Assembly (NCBI RefSeq): GCF_900116495.1 | Contig: NZ_FPAY01000009.1 | Coordinates: 62,001 to 126,000, forward strand | Reading direction: 5' to 3' | Length of the DNA: 64,000 nucleotides | DNA from: Arthrobacter sp. ov118 | GTDB lineage: Bacteria; Actinomycetota; Actinomycetes; Actinomycetales; Micrococcaceae | Shown: positions 23,273-32,221 of the stretch, in pieces | How positions within the stretch are numbered: the stretch's first letter is position 1 | How the letters are laid out: every line of letters starts with the position of its first letter | Position numbers and translations under genes: made by a program | Notes under the pieces: generated by a model | What the model was told of the DNA's origin: nothing | The model's input: the letters and a program-made list of their open reading frames with translations, nothing else | Databases searched by the model: none

Positions 23273-24122
23273 GGAAGACGCCGCACCCGGCGTCGTTGTC
23301 CGCGTCCTCGGCGGCGCGGACACCGCACAACTGCTTGCCCTGGCCCGCCAGGACGCCGTCGCCAACGTCTTCATCCTTTCGCATCTGGAGACCGTCGGCA
23401 CGGCGTCCCCCACAGCCGGCGGCGCCAGCATCTTCGGCGTGTTCGACGGCGGCGCCCTCCTGGGCGCCTGCTGGGCCGGTGCCAACCTGGTGCCGGTTCA
23501 GCTGGACCCAGATCTCGCCGGCGTCGTCGCCATGGCGGCGCACCGCTCCGGGCGCCGCTACGCCTCGATCTTTGGCCCGGCAGAGACCGTTTTGGCCCTC
23601 TACGTAGCACTGGAACAGCTCGGCCTGGCCGCGCACGAAGTCCGTGACCACCAGCCCCTCCTGACGATCACGGGGCCGCCGGCCGTTCGGCCCGAGCCCG
23701 CGCTCGGCTTCGGCCAACTGGCCGACTTCGACAAAATCCTGCCCGCATGCGCAGCGATGTTCGAGGAAGAGGTCGGCTACTCGCCCTACGTTGGCGGCAA
23801 GGAGTACTACAGCCGCCGTGTGAAAAGCCTCATCCGCCAGGGCCATTCCCTCGTGCACATGAACGCCGACGGCGAGGTGGTCTTCAAGGCCGAACTGGGC
23901 GCTGTTACGCCGGAAGTCACCCAGGTCCAGGGCGTTTGGATGAATCCCGAGTTCCGTGGCCAAGGCCTAAGCGCTGGCTACATGGCCGCCGTCGTCGTCC
24001 TGGCACAGACCTTGGCGCCGGTCACCAGCCTGTACGTCAACGACTTCAATGCCAAAGCCCGGGCCACCTACGACCGGGTGGGCTTCCACCAGGTGGGCAC
24101 GTTCGCCACAGTGCTTTTTTAG
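23226..24122 (+). CDS. GNAT-family acetyltransferase with N-terminal DUF4081-like domain
   Basis: 298-aa protein. The N-terminal half (about 22-150) resembles the DUF4081 domain often fused to acetyltransferases in actinobacteria (ARQDAVANVFILSHLE...). The C-terminal GNAT domain carries the acetyl-CoA pyrophosphate loop in WMNPEFRGQGLSAGYMAAVV and the LYVNDFNAKARATYDRVGF segment typical of family strand 5/helix 4. Substrate unknown. The ATG at 23226 makes a 47-base overlap with ispG; a later start cannot be ruled out, since the first 20 residues are not conserved. The stop codon lies inside the first unit of a 17-bp tandem repeat. Confidence 0.85.
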   Translation: MAKMLSRVAPWLASRREDAAPGVVVRVLGGADTAQLLALARQDAVANVFILSHLETVGTASPTAGGASIFGVFDGGALLGACWAGANLVPVQLDPDLAGVVAMAAHRSGRRYASIFGPAETVLALYVALEQLGLAAHEVRDHQPLLTITGPPAVRPEPALGFGQLADFDKILPACAAMFEEEVGYSPYVGGKEYYSRRVKSLIRQGHSLVHMNADGEVVFKAELGAVTPEVTQVQGVWMNPEFRGQGLSAGYMAAVVVLAQTLAPVTSLYVNDFNAKARATYDRVGFHQVGTFATVLF

Positions 24123-24192
24123 AGACGGTGCTGTTTTAGAGACAGTGCTGTTTTAGAGACAGTGCTGTTTTAGAGACAGTGCTCTCCTAGCG
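24108..24192 (+). repeat. 17-bp tandem repeat spanning the stop codon of the acetyltransferase gene
   Basis: Five consecutive 17-base units: ACAGTGCTTTTTTAGAG (24108, containing the gene's last codons and TAG), ACGGTGCTGTTTTAGAG (24125), ACAGTGCTGTTTTAGAG (24142 and 24159) and the diverged ACAGTGCTCTCCTAGCG (24176); a further degenerate copy, GGTGCTCTCCTAGCG, ends near 24211. Each unit recreates the gene's own end (Thr-Val-Leu-Phe-stop), so the repeat looks like serial duplication of the 3' end of the coding sequence. Confidence 0.93.
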
Positions 24193-24656
24193 GGCCGGTG
24201 CTCTCCTAGCGGAGCCCGTCCAGCCGCGGAAGGAATTATCCGGTTGCAGACTCTTGCTTTCGCGGCACCGTGTCGCATAGGTTCTAGCTAGCCATGTCGC
24301 ATAGGCGCGTACCCTCCCCGGGGACGTTTCCGGGGAAGGCGACGCCGGGAGGCGACACCAGGTAGCTCGCAGCCTCAGATTTGGGGGTGCTTGGGCCACG
24401 GAGCCACGCCATGACGGGATGACCAGCCGGGATCGGCCAGGGGCTTCCATCAGTCATGGCGTGGCTCTTCCGCGTCGGGCGCTGCCCCGGCGGACCGCTT
24501 TAGTGGGCCGCCGCGCTGTGCTGTCATCCTGAACCGGCGCGCCGGGCCCGCGGCAAAGTGGTGCTGTCTGGACGGTAGATTAGTACCTAGACGATATTTC
24601 CGGATTTTCGGGCTTCCCGGATTTCCCGCACTTCCCCAGAAACGGATACCCCACCT
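24193..24656. other. 464-bp non-coding stretch before proS
   Basis: No credible gene in either strand. Structures seen: two direct copies of TGTCGCATAGG (24271-24281 and 24295-24305, 24 bp apart); a CCCCGG/CCGGGG hairpin (24316-24335); and a long inverted repeat GAGCCACGCCATGAC (24401-24415) with its exact complement at 24453-24467 around a 37-nt loop. No tRNA or riboswitch I know fits. The last 100 bases should hold the proS promoter; none is clear, though GATACC lies 6 bases before the GTG. Confidence 0.6.
24401..24467. repeat. 15-bp perfect inverted repeat with 37-nt loop
   Basis: GAGCCACGCCATGAC at 24401-24415 pairs exactly with 24453-24467; inside the loop GATG/CATC can extend the pairing after a short bulge. 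No T-run follows on either strand, so it is not a standard terminator. It could be part of a structured leader or small RNA, or a remnant of a small repeat element. Confidence 0.7.
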
Positions 24657-26468
24657 GTGGTCCTTCGACTCTCCCAGCTGTTCCTGCGCACCCTGCGCGA
24701 AGATCCCGCCGACGCCGAGGTGGCCAGCCACCGGCTCCTTGTCCGCGCCGGGTACATCCGGCGGGCCGCGCCGGGCATCTACACCTGGCTGCCGCTCGGT
24801 CTGAGCGTGCTGCGCAAGGTGGAGCAGGTTATCCGCGAGGAAATGTCCGCCATCGGCGCGCAGGAAGTCCACTTCCCGGCGCTGCTGCCCAAGGAGCCCT
24901 ACGAGGCCACCAACCGCTGGACCGAATACGGCGAGGGCATCTTCCGGCTCAAGGACCGCAAGGGCAACGACTACCTGCTGGCGCCCACGCACGAGGAAAT
25001 GTTCACCCTGCTGGTCAAGGACCTGTACTCCTCGTACAAGGACCTACCGCTGAGCATCTACCAGATCCAGAACAAATACCGCGATGAGGCGCGTCCCCGC
25101 GCGGGCCTGCTGCGCGGCCGCGAATTCATCATGAAGGACTCCTACTCCTTCGATGTCGACGACGCCGGCCTGGACGCCAGCTACGAGGCGCACCGCGGCG
25201 CCTACCTGAAGATCTTCGAACGCCTCGGCCTGGAAGTCGTGCCCGTGACCGCCACGGCCGGGGCCATGGGCGGATCCAAGAGCGAGGAATTCCTGCACCC
25301 CACCGAGGTCGGTGAAGACACCTTCGTGCGCTCCGCCGGCGGCTATGCGGCCAACGTCGAGGCCGTCACCACCGTGGTCCCGGCAGAAATCGACTTCAGC
25401 AACGCCCCGGCCGCCGAAGTCCGCGACACCCCGGACACGCCCACCATCGAAACGCTCGTGGCTGCGGCCAACATGCTCGTTCCGCGCAGCGAGGCCGACG
25501 GCGGCGCCTGGACCGCCGCGGACACGCTCAAGAACGTCGTGCTCGCCGTCACGCTGCCCACCGGTGAACGCCAGCTCGTGGTCCTTGGCGTACCCGGCGA
25601 CCGCGGCGTCGACCTCAAACGTGTCGAAGCCAACATCGGCGCGTTCCTGCCCATGGCCGGTGAGATCACGCTCGAGGCCGCCAACGACGACGACCTGAAG
25701 AAGCAGCCGCTGATCGTGAAGGGCTACCTCGGGCCCGGGATGTCGCTGGACGCGCCTCTGCTGGGTGCCGAGGGCGCCGCAAAGCTGCCCTACCTCGTAG
25801 ATCCCCGCGTTGTCAGCGGCACCGCCTGGGTCACGGGCGCCAACGAGGCCGGCAAGCACGTCTTTGGTCTGGTCGCGGGCCGCGACTTCGGCTGGGACGG
25901 CGTCATTGAGTGCACAGATGTCCGCGCCGGCGACGAGGCCCCGGACGGCTCCGGACCGCTGGAAACCGCCCGCGGCATCGAGATGGGCCACATCTTCCAG
26001 CTGGGACGCAAGTACGCCGCGGCCCTCGACCTGAAGGTCTTGGACCAGAACGGCAAACAGGTCGTCGTGACCATGGGTTCCTACGGCGTCGGCGTCACCC
26101 GCGCCGTCGCGGCCCTGGCCGAGTCCAACCACGACGACAAGGGCCTGGTCTGGCCGCGCGCCGTTGCCCCGGCCGACGTCCATGTGGTGGCCGTAGGCCG
26201 CGGGGAAGAAATCTTCGCCGCTGCCGAAAAGCTGGCTCTGGAGCTCGAGGCCGCCGGCCTCGACGTCATCTACGATGACCGGCCCAAGGTTTCCCCCGGC
26301 GTAAAGTTCGGCGACGCCGAACTCGTCGGCGTGCCCACCATCCTCGCCGTTGGACGTGGACTCGTGGACGGTGTCGTGGAGATCAAGGACCGCCGCAGCG
26401 GCAATGCCGAGAATGTCGCCGTTGACAAGGCTGTTGACTACGTGGTCAACGCCGTGCGCAACAGCTGA
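24657..26468 (+). CDS. proS: Prolyl-tRNA synthetase (bacterial type with editing domain)
   Basis: 603-aa class II aminoacyl-tRNA synthetase charging tRNA-Pro. Motif 1 region (GLSVLRKVEQVIREEM), motif 2 (QIQNKYRDEARPRAGLLRGREFIMKDSYSF) and motif 3 (MGSYGVGVTRAVAALAE) are all visible, separated by an inserted editing domain (about 225-400) of the YbaK/ProX type; the C-terminal anticodon-binding domain runs from about 490. Length and layout match the bacterial class. The GTG at 24657 directly precedes the conserved VLRLSQLFLRTLREDP start; no convincing SD was seen. Confidence 0.97.
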   Translation: MVLRLSQLFLRTLREDPADAEVASHRLLVRAGYIRRAAPGIYTWLPLGLSVLRKVEQVIREEMSAIGAQEVHFPALLPKEPYEATNRWTEYGEGIFRLKDRKGNDYLLAPTHEEMFTLLVKDLYSSYKDLPLSIYQIQNKYRDEARPRAGLLRGREFIMKDSYSFDVDDAGLDASYEAHRGAYLKIFERLGLEVVPVTATAGAMGGSKSEEFLHPTEVGEDTFVRSAGGYAANVEAVTTVVPAEIDFSNAPAAEVRDTPDTPTIETLVAAANMLVPRSEADGGAWTAADTLKNVVLAVTLPTGERQLVVLGVPGDRGVDLKRVEANIGAFLPMAGEITLEAANDDDLKKQPLIVKGYLGPGMSLDAPLLGAEGAAKLPYLVDPRVVSGTAWVTGANEAGKHVFGLVAGRDFGWDGVIECTDVRAGDEAPDGSGPLETARGIEMGHIFQLGRKYAAALDLKVLDQNGKQVVVTMGSYGVGVTRAVAALAESNHDDKGLVWPRAVAPADVHVVAVGRGEEIFAAAEKLALELEAAGLDVIYDDRPKVSPGVKFGDAELVGVPTILAVGRGLVDGVVEIKDRRSGNAENVAVDKAVDYVVNAVRNS

Positions 26469-26497
26469 CGCCGCGCAGTCCTAAGCCGGACTAAGGA

Positions 26498-27292
26498 ATG
26501 GTCTCGGGACTCGAGTCGATCCAGCTCGGTACTGTCATCCTCATCGTCGTGGCGGGTCTGGCCGCGGGCTGGGTGGACGCCGTCGTCGGTGGCGGCGGAC
26601 TCATCCAGCTCCCGGCCATGCTCCTGGTGCCGGGCATCAGCCCGGTCCAGGCGCTGGCCACGAACAAGATGGGATCCATCTTCGGCACCACCACAAGTGC
26701 GGTCACCTTCTACGGGCGTGTCCGGCCCGATCTGCGCACGGCCCTGCCCATGGCGGCGATCGCGATGGCGGGCAGCTTCGGCGGTGCGGTACTGGCCGCC
26801 AACCTGCCGGCGAGCGTGTTCAAACCGATCATCGTGGTGGCGCTGATCGCCGTCGCGCTTTTCACCGCCTTCCGGCCCAACGTCGGTGAGCTGACCAAAC
26901 TGCGCCACGAGGGCCACCGGCACTACGTGGTGGCCTGCCTCATCGGCGGGCTGATCGGCTTCTATGACGGCCTGATCGGCCCCGGAACCGGCTCGTTCCT
27001 GATCATCGCGCTCGTTTCGGCCATGGGCTACGCCTTCCTGGAAGCCAGCGCCAAGGCCAAAATCGTGAACGTGGCCACCAACGCCGGCGCCCTGCTGTTC
27101 TTCGTGCCGCACGGTGCCGTGCTGTGGGGGCTCGGGCTGCTGCTGGGTGCGGCAAACATGGCCGGCGGCTACCTCGGCGCCCGGACCGCCGTCAGCCAGG
27201 GGAACAAGTTCATCCGCATCGTCTTCCTGGCGGTCGTGGGCGCGCTGATCATCAAGCTGGGTTCCGACGTCTGGCAGGACAACTTCGTCTGA
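26498..27292 (+). CDS. TauE/SafE (TSUP) family membrane permease
   Basis: 264-aa membrane protein with about eight hydrophobic segments in two related halves, each led by the family's glycine-rich motif: AAGWVDAVVGGGGLIQLPAML in the first half and GFYDGLIGPGTGSFLIIALV in the second. The LATNKMGSIFGTTTSAVTF and AKAKIVNVATNAGALLFF segments are also typical. Family members export or import sulfite, sulfoacetate or other organosulfur anions; no neighbour indicates the substrate here. It lies 29 bases after proS and may be co-transcribed. Confidence 0.88.
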   Translation: MVSGLESIQLGTVILIVVAGLAAGWVDAVVGGGGLIQLPAMLLVPGISPVQALATNKMGSIFGTTTSAVTFYGRVRPDLRTALPMAAIAMAGSFGGAVLAANLPASVFKPIIVVALIAVALFTAFRPNVGELTKLRHEGHRHYVVACLIGGLIGFYDGLIGPGTGSFLIIALVSAMGYAFLEASAKAKIVNVATNAGALLFFVPHGAVLWGLGLLLGAANMAGGYLGARTAVSQGNKFIRIVFLAVVGALIIKLGSDVWQDNFV

Positions 27293-27374
27293 GCCCCTGC
27301 CGGCAGAGCGCGCAGGCTTCCACGAGTCACTGCGGGGTCTCCCGGTCCCGCGGCGCCGGGCGTAGCATGCAGCT

Positions 27375-28787
27375 ATGTCAGCAGGCGAGGAACGCTACCG
27401 GGATGCCCTCGAAGCCGCGGCCGGGCACGCGCGACGGTGGCTGGAGAGCCAGGGAACACGCCCCATCGGACCACAGGTCACGGCCGCCGGGCTCGCGGCC
27501 GACTTCGGCGGCCCGCTGCCCCGGGAGGGAATGCCGGCGGCGGAGGTGGTGAACTATCTGGCGGCCAAGGCCGAACCTGGCCTGATGGCCATGCCGTCGG
27601 GGCGTTTCTTCGGCTGGGTCATTGGCGGTACCCTGCCGGCCGCGCTGGCGGCGGACTGGCTGGTCAGCGCCTGGGACCAGAACGCCGGACTGCGCTTCGC
27701 CACGCCAGCGGCCGCCGCAATCGAGGAAGCCGCCGGCAAGTGGATCCTTGAGCTGCTGGGCCTCCCCGAGGAGTCCGGCGTCGGCTTCGCCACCGGCGCC
27801 ACCATGGCCAACTTCACCGGACTCGCCGCCGCCCGTTGGCGGCTCATGGCCGATGCCGGCTGGGACCTCGACGGCGACGGGCTCGCCGGCGCGCCCCGGA
27901 TCCGCTGCTTCGTGGGGCAGGAAAGGCACGACACCATCGACCTCGGTCTGCGCTATCTGGGGCTCGGGGCACCCATCGTGGTGCCGTCCGACCGCCAAGG
28001 ACGCATTAACCCGGCCGAACTGGATCGCGCCCTGGACGTTGCGCTCAGCGCCGGAGAGGACGGCCGTCCCGTCCCTGCCCTGGTGTGCCTGCAGGCCGGG
28101 AACCTGCATTCTGGCGCTTTCGACCCCTTCACTGAGGCGATCGCCGTCGCGAAAGCCCACGGCGCGTGGGTGCACGTGGACGGGGCGTTCGGGCTCTGGG
28201 CCGCCGCTGTTCCGGAACTGTCCGCCCTGACCGCCGGACTCCGGCTGGCGGACTCGTGGGGGAGCGATGCGCACAAGACCCTCAACGTCCCGTACGACTG
28301 CGGAATCGTGGTGGTGCGCGACGCCCGTGCCTTGCGTTCGGCTATGGGGGTGCACACCAGCTACCTGATCCAAGCCGTGGACGGTGCCGGCGACCCGCAC
28401 GAGAGCGTGCCTGAGCTTTCCCGGCGGGCACGCGGCGTGCCCGTATGGGCGGCGCTGAAATCCCTGGGCCGCGACGGTGTCACCGGGCAGGTCCGCACCC
28501 TCGTGCTGCGGGCCGCCCAGCTGGCGGAACAGCTCGCCGCCCTGGACGGCGTCGAGGTGCTCAACGACGTCGACTACACCCAGGTGTCCCTGGCCTTCGG
28601 GGATGATGCCGTGACGCGCGCCGTGACGGAGCGGATCATGAGTGACGGGCGGGTCTGGATGTCCGGTTCGCGCTGGCAGGACCGCGAGATCCTGCGGATT
28701 TCGGTGAGTAACTGGAGCACGGACGACGCCGACGTCGCAGTCGCCGTCGATGCCGTCCGTGACGCCTTGGCGGCCGTGCGCGGCTAG
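27375..28787 (+). CDS. Group II PLP-dependent decarboxylase-like protein
   Basis: 470-aa protein of the aromatic-amino-acid/glutamate decarboxylase fold. Features: FGWVIGGTLPAALAADWLVSAWDQN, the FATGATMANFTGLAAAR phosphate-binding region, NLHSGAFDPF, WVHVDGAFGLWAAA (Asp for the pyridine nitrogen) and DSWGSDAHKTLNVPYDCG with the PLP lysine K301. The usual decarboxylase motif reads HKW; here HKT occurs, a pattern seen in uncharacterised actinobacterial members, so the reaction is not certain. TAGCAT at 27363-27368 sits 6 bases before the ATG and no SD is present, suggesting a leaderless message. Confidence 0.85.
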   Translation: MSAGEERYRDALEAAAGHARRWLESQGTRPIGPQVTAAGLAADFGGPLPREGMPAAEVVNYLAAKAEPGLMAMPSGRFFGWVIGGTLPAALAADWLVSAWDQNAGLRFATPAAAAIEEAAGKWILELLGLPEESGVGFATGATMANFTGLAAARWRLMADAGWDLDGDGLAGAPRIRCFVGQERHDTIDLGLRYLGLGAPIVVPSDRQGRINPAELDRALDVALSAGEDGRPVPALVCLQAGNLHSGAFDPFTEAIAVAKAHGAWVHVDGAFGLWAAAVPELSALTAGLRLADSWGSDAHKTLNVPYDCGIVVVRDARALRSAMGVHTSYLIQAVDGAGDPHESVPELSRRARGVPVWAALKSLGRDGVTGQVRTLVLRAAQLAEQLAALDGVEVLNDVDYTQVSLAFGDDAVTRAVTERIMSDGRVWMSGSRWQDREILRISVSNWSTDDADVAVAVDAVRDALAAVRG

Positions 28788-28850
28788 CGGTGGCTGCTAC
28801 GACTGGCGGCTGTGGGTCTAGCCGTGGCCTCGCTTTTGCCGAGGGCATCG

Positions 28851-29915
28851 CTACCCGGCGGCATCGCCCGGCGCCGGCAGCTCCTGTGCCGCGGGCAAAC
28901 CGGGAAGCGTCTTGCCCGCCAGCGTGCTCGCCACCCAGAGGGAACGGGCCAGATCGCCTTCGTGATGCGGCTTCGAGGCATACCAGAGGGCGTTCTCCAC
29001 CTCGCGCACCAGACTCCACTGCCGGGCGGTTTCGGCGTCCAGGCCGGCCGCCTCGCTGAAATCCCGGCAACGTGCGAGCAGCGCCCGTCCGGGATCCTGC
29101 TGCGGCAATTCGCGGAGCCTGTTCCACAGCACGGGGGCCACGGCAAACTCGGCCTCGCCGATCAGGGGTTGCGGATCGATCGCGGCATACGGCCCAAGGC
29201 CTGTTGGCGGGCCCTGCCAGGTGCCCGCATTCGGCGCGCCAGGCCGAGCCAGGATGTTCAGGTAGTGCAGGTCCGCGTGAACCAGGACGTCTTTGCCGGA
29301 CCGCCTGCCGACGGCACCGCGGGTCTGGCAGACTTCAAGCGCCGCCTCCAGCAACCACCGGGGGAACGGCCGCGCCAGCTCTTCCCACGCCGCCGGGAAC
29401 TCATCGCTCCACTGTTCGGCACGGGCCGCCACGTGATCGATCTGCTGCCACTGCGGCCGGTCGTCCGGGACCACACTGAGTTGGCGGACCAAGTCGCCCC
29501 ACACGGGCACCGCCGCTTCCAAGGGGACATCCAGGAGGGAACGGGAGGCATCCAGCCGCTCCAGGAGCAGGGCACAGGATCCGATGTCCGCGGCCAGCAG
29601 CCGAACGGCGCCGCGGCCTGCCCACAAGGCGAGGGCGAGGTGCTCGCTGGCGGCTTCCTCATCAGGGAAGGCCACCTTGAGGACAGCATCGCCGCCGTTG
29701 CCCGGGGACCCGTCGCGGCGCCGCACGGGGATCACGACGCCGCCGTGACCGTTCCAGGGCAGGGCGCCAGGCTCGAGGTCCAGCACAAGGTCCCACTCGT
29801 CAAGGAACTGTCCGATCAGTCCGGGAAGTGTCTGCAGCCAGTTCCGTCCGGCTTGCGTGCGGCTGTAGCGGCGGGAGAGATCGGGCGGAATGGGGACATC
29901 CGGGATTGGGCTCAC
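28851..29915 (-). CDS. Aminoglycoside phosphotransferase-like (APH fold) kinase
   Basis: 354-aa kinase-fold protein. The catalytic loop is VLVHADLHYLNILARPG (Asp as base, Asn as metal ligand) and the DFG-equivalent is AAIDPQPLIGEAEFAVAPVLWN. The N-terminal lobe has GALPWNGHGGVVIPVRRRDGS...DAVLKVAFPDEEA with the ATP lysine. This resembles streptomycin 6-kinase/hydroxyurea-type phosphotransferase relatives; an antibiotic substrate is not implied. The GTG at 29915 is chosen because TACGAT (minus strand, 29923-29928) lies 7 bases upstream with no SD, a leaderless pattern; an ATG at 29942 would add nine residues. Confidence 0.82.
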   Translation of the reverse strand: MSPIPDVPIPPDLSRRYSRTQAGRNWLQTLPGLIGQFLDEWDLVLDLEPGALPWNGHGGVVIPVRRRDGSPGNGGDAVLKVAFPDEEAASEHLALALWAGRGAVRLLAADIGSCALLLERLDASRSLLDVPLEAAVPVWGDLVRQLSVVPDDRPQWQQIDHVAARAEQWSDEFPAAWEELARPFPRWLLEAALEVCQTRGAVGRRSGKDVLVHADLHYLNILARPGAPNAGTWQGPPTGLGPYAAIDPQPLIGEAEFAVAPVLWNRLRELPQQDPGRALLARCRDFSEAAGLDAETARQWSLVREVENALWYASKPHHEGDLARSLWVASTLAGKTLPGLPAAQELPAPGDAAG

Positions 29916-29957
29916 GGGACCTATCGTAGGTGCTCGACTCATTGGTGCCGCCAGGAA

Positions 29958-30686
29958 CTAGCCGACGACGGTCGCGCCGAGCAGGTTGCCGATCAGGAAC
30001 GTGGCCACCAGCGCCGCGGCGCCGCCTATCACCACGCGGATGGCGGCCCTGACCTTGGAGCCGCCGCCGATCCACGCACCGATGGCGCCGGTGGCCGCCA
30101 ACGCCACGAGCACGGCCACGAAGGTCAGCGGAATCCTGATGTTTTCCGGCGGCAGCAGGATGGCCAGCATGGGCAGGACCGCCCCGGTGAGAAACGCTAT
30201 GGCGGACGCCAAGGCCGCGTGCCACGGACTGACAATGTCAGTTTCATCAATGTTGAGCTCGGCCGAGAGGTGGGCGCTGAGGGCATCGTGGGCCGTGAGC
30301 TCCGCGGCTACGGTGCGGGCCGTCTCGGGGCGAAGGCCTTTGCTTTGGTAGATGGCGGCGAGCTCCTCGAGTTCCTCCTCGGGCTGCTCTTCCAGTTCCC
30401 GCCGTTCCTTTTCAATCAGGGCGTTCTGGCTGTCCTTCTGGCTGCTGACGGATACGTATTCGCCCAGAGCCATCGAGATTGCGCCACCCACCACCCCTGC
30501 GGCGCCGGCGATGAGGATGGGGCCGGTATCCGTCGTGGCGCCGGCGACACCGACCACGATCGCCGCCACGGAGACGATGCCGTCGTTCGCGCCGAGAACG
30601 CCCGCACGGAGCCAGTTCAAACGGTGCGCGAGGTCATTGTGGTGCGGTTCGTTCTCATGCAGGGTTGCGGCGCCGGTGCTTTCCAT
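29958..30686 (-). CDS. VIT/CCC1-family membrane protein (iron/manganese transporter type)
   Basis: 242-aa protein of the VIT1/CCC1 family that moves Fe2+ or Mn2+ across membranes. HRLNWLRAGVLGANDGIVSVAAIVVGVAGA is the hallmark first helix, followed by GAAGVVGGAISMALGEYVSVSSQKDSQ and a cytoplasmic Glu-rich helical region (ERRELEEQPEEELEELAAIYQSKGL) where the plant enzyme binds metal; three more membrane helices follow. The ATG at 30686 has SD GGAG five bases upstream; a longer upstream frame has no family similarity. Confidence 0.92.
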   Translation of the reverse strand: MESTGAATLHENEPHHNDLAHRLNWLRAGVLGANDGIVSVAAIVVGVAGATTDTGPILIAGAAGVVGGAISMALGEYVSVSSQKDSQNALIEKERRELEEQPEEELEELAAIYQSKGLRPETARTVAAELTAHDALSAHLSAELNIDETDIVSPWHAALASAIAFLTGAVLPMLAILLPPENIRIPLTFVAVLVALAATGAIGAWIGGGSKVRAAIRVVIGGAAALVATFLIGNLLGATVVG

Positions 30687-30816
30687 GACTCCAGCAAAGC
30701 ACCCGGGTTGCCGGGCTGGCCAGTATTCCAAGGCTAACCATGCTAAGGCGACGCTTGGCCCGGTTAGATGCCACGATGGCGCGGAACGGGAGCCCCCAGC
30801 CCGCCGCCAGGACACC

Positions 30817-32133
30817 TCAGTCTGATGGAAGCGGCGCCGGCGACGGCAGTGATGCGCCATCCAGCCCTGGCAGTGCGCCGGGATCCGCACCCCAGAGGAC
30901 GGACCGCTTCCCGGCGTCGTAGAGCGCCGCGATGGCCCACTGCCGGGTTTCACCCTCGCCCAGCGCCACGAGGTCGCCGTACGCCGGCAGCCCTGCGGCC
31001 TCCAGCCTGCCGAGGCCGGCGGCGGGGGAGGCCAGGAATGACTGGCCCAGCGCGTAGCCCGCCTCGCGCGGCCGAACAGCAAAGCAGAGCCGCCTGCTAA
31101 GGGATTCCGCGCCGCTGAGGAGCACCTCATGGCGCGCCAGCGCCTCGGCCGCGGATTTCGCTGCGGCGCCGCCTACCCGGGGCAGCGCCACTTGGTAACC
31201 GTAGACAGCCTCCGCTTCGGTCTGAATAACCGCGGCCAGGGCGGCCTCCGCGGAAACACCGGCCGGGTGGGTCGCCGGGACCCCCTGCGTCCCGGCGGCG
31301 GGGGCATTGTCGGGCGCAGCGGCGTCACCGGATGCGGACTCGGCAGGGCCGGTAGTGGCCTGAGCGGATCCGGGCTGAGCGGATCCGGGCTGAGAAGATC
31401 GGGCCTGCGTGGATTCGGAGGGGCAGGTCCCGGACAGCTTGGGGAAAGCGACGTCGGCGCGCGGCGGGGCCGCCGTTCCGGTTTCCGAAGCCAGAGCGGA
31501 GGCCCGCAACAGCTGCCCGGTCCCGACGGCGGCCAGCAGCCGCGCCATGCCGCCGTCGGCCGCCGCAGCGTCGGCCAGGCGCTGGCGTCCGCTGTCCGCG
31601 AGGGCGGTAACGAGCGCGGGGACGGTCGCCGGCAGCCGCGCAGCGGGAGTTCCGGCAGGAGTGGGCGCGGCAGTGGCTGTATTGGCTGCAGTGGCGGGGG
31701 TTGCCGGGGTTGACGCGCCCGACTCTGCGGGCGGGGCGTCCGACGCCTCGGAGGCACTCTCGCCGGGTGCCAGAAGGGCTTGCGCCTGGGTAGTCAGCAA
31801 CGTCACAGTATGCTCGACGGCGGGACTCCCGGCAGGCGCCGAACCACGAGCAGAGCTGGTGCGCGGAGGCTCTGAAGCTTCCTGCGCGGCGGTCCCAAGA
31901 TGGCGGCCGGCGGCCAACAGCTGCAGCGTTTCGGTCAGCGCGGCGACGCGGGCCTGCTCAGAGGACGACGGTTCCGCGGGTTCCGGCGCCCGGGCCGGCG
32001 TCAGCGCCACTCCGAGGCTCACCACCACCAGCGCCAGGCAAGCCAACAATGCGTAGCGGGGGAACAACCGGGGAAGGTGGTCCTGCCATCGCTTTTCCCG
32101 GGAGACGTCATTCACAACAGTCCATGTTGTCAT
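30817..32133 (-). CDS. DUF4439-like membrane-anchored protein
   Basis: 438 aa. One N-terminal membrane anchor (about 27-46, ALLACLALVVVSLGVALTP) after a basic cytoplasmic tail, then a long Ala/Pro/Ser/Thr-rich extracytoplasmic region, and a C-terminal ferritin-like helical domain (about 293-420): AALAAVIQTEAEAVYGYQVALPRV...AAEALARHEVLLSGAESL, as in actinobacterial DUF4439 proteins. A 15-bp tandem repeat codes the SQPGSAQPGSAQA stretch. In actinobacteria such genes are commonly found upstream of rimP, as here, but no function is established. Confidence 0.75.
   Translation of the reverse strand: MTTWTVVNDVSREKRWQDHLPRLFPRYALLACLALVVVSLGVALTPARAPEPAEPSSSEQARVAALTETLQLLAAGRHLGTAAQEASEPPRTSSARGSAPAGSPAVEHTVTLLTTQAQALLAPGESASEASDAPPAESGASTPATPATAANTATAAPTPAGTPAARLPATVPALVTALADSGRQRLADAAAADGGMARLLAAVGTGQLLRASALASETGTAAPPRADVAFPKLSGTCPSESTQARSSQPGSAQPGSAQATTGPAESASGDAAAPDNAPAAGTQGVPATHPAGVSAEAALAAVIQTEAEAVYGYQVALPRVGGAAAKSAAEALARHEVLLSGAESLSRRLCFAVRPREAGYALGQSFLASPAAGLGRLEAAGLPAYGDLVALGEGETRQWAIAALYDAGKRSVLWGADPGALPGLDGASLPSPAPLPSD
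31361..31405 (-). repeat. Three 15-bp tandem copies in the DUF4439-like gene
   Basis: On the plus strand TGAGCGGATCCGGGC occurs at 31361 and 31376, followed by the variant TGAGAAGATCGGGCC at 31391. On the coding strand this gives the Ala/Gln/Pro/Gly/Ser repeat in the low-complexity part of the protein. Unit length is five codons. Confidence 0.9.
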
Positions 32134-32221
32134 GCCGGCCCGGAACTGAAGTGCACCATGCCGCCCGGAATATCGCTAGGCTAGTACACACAACATCATC
32201 TAGAGGGAGGCGGCCGGCATC

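Noticed and set aside
24108..24211. CRISPR-like array
   Set aside because: The repeats are 17 bp, directly adjacent without spacers, and derived from a gene end; not a CRISPR.
24187..24450. 87-codon minus-strand frame in the gap before proS
   Set aside because: No family resemblance, no SD, and it runs through the direct repeat and inverted repeat; treated as non-coding.
24193..24656. tRNA gene, T-box or ydaO/cobalamin-type riboswitch before proS
   Set aside because: I looked for a T-loop GTTCGAATCC-like sequence, a T-box and known riboswitch signature stretches and found none; only generic hairpins are present.
28812..30737. 641-codon plus-strand open frame across the kinase-like and VIT genes
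   Set aside because: Covers two clear minus-strand families and has no recognisable domain.
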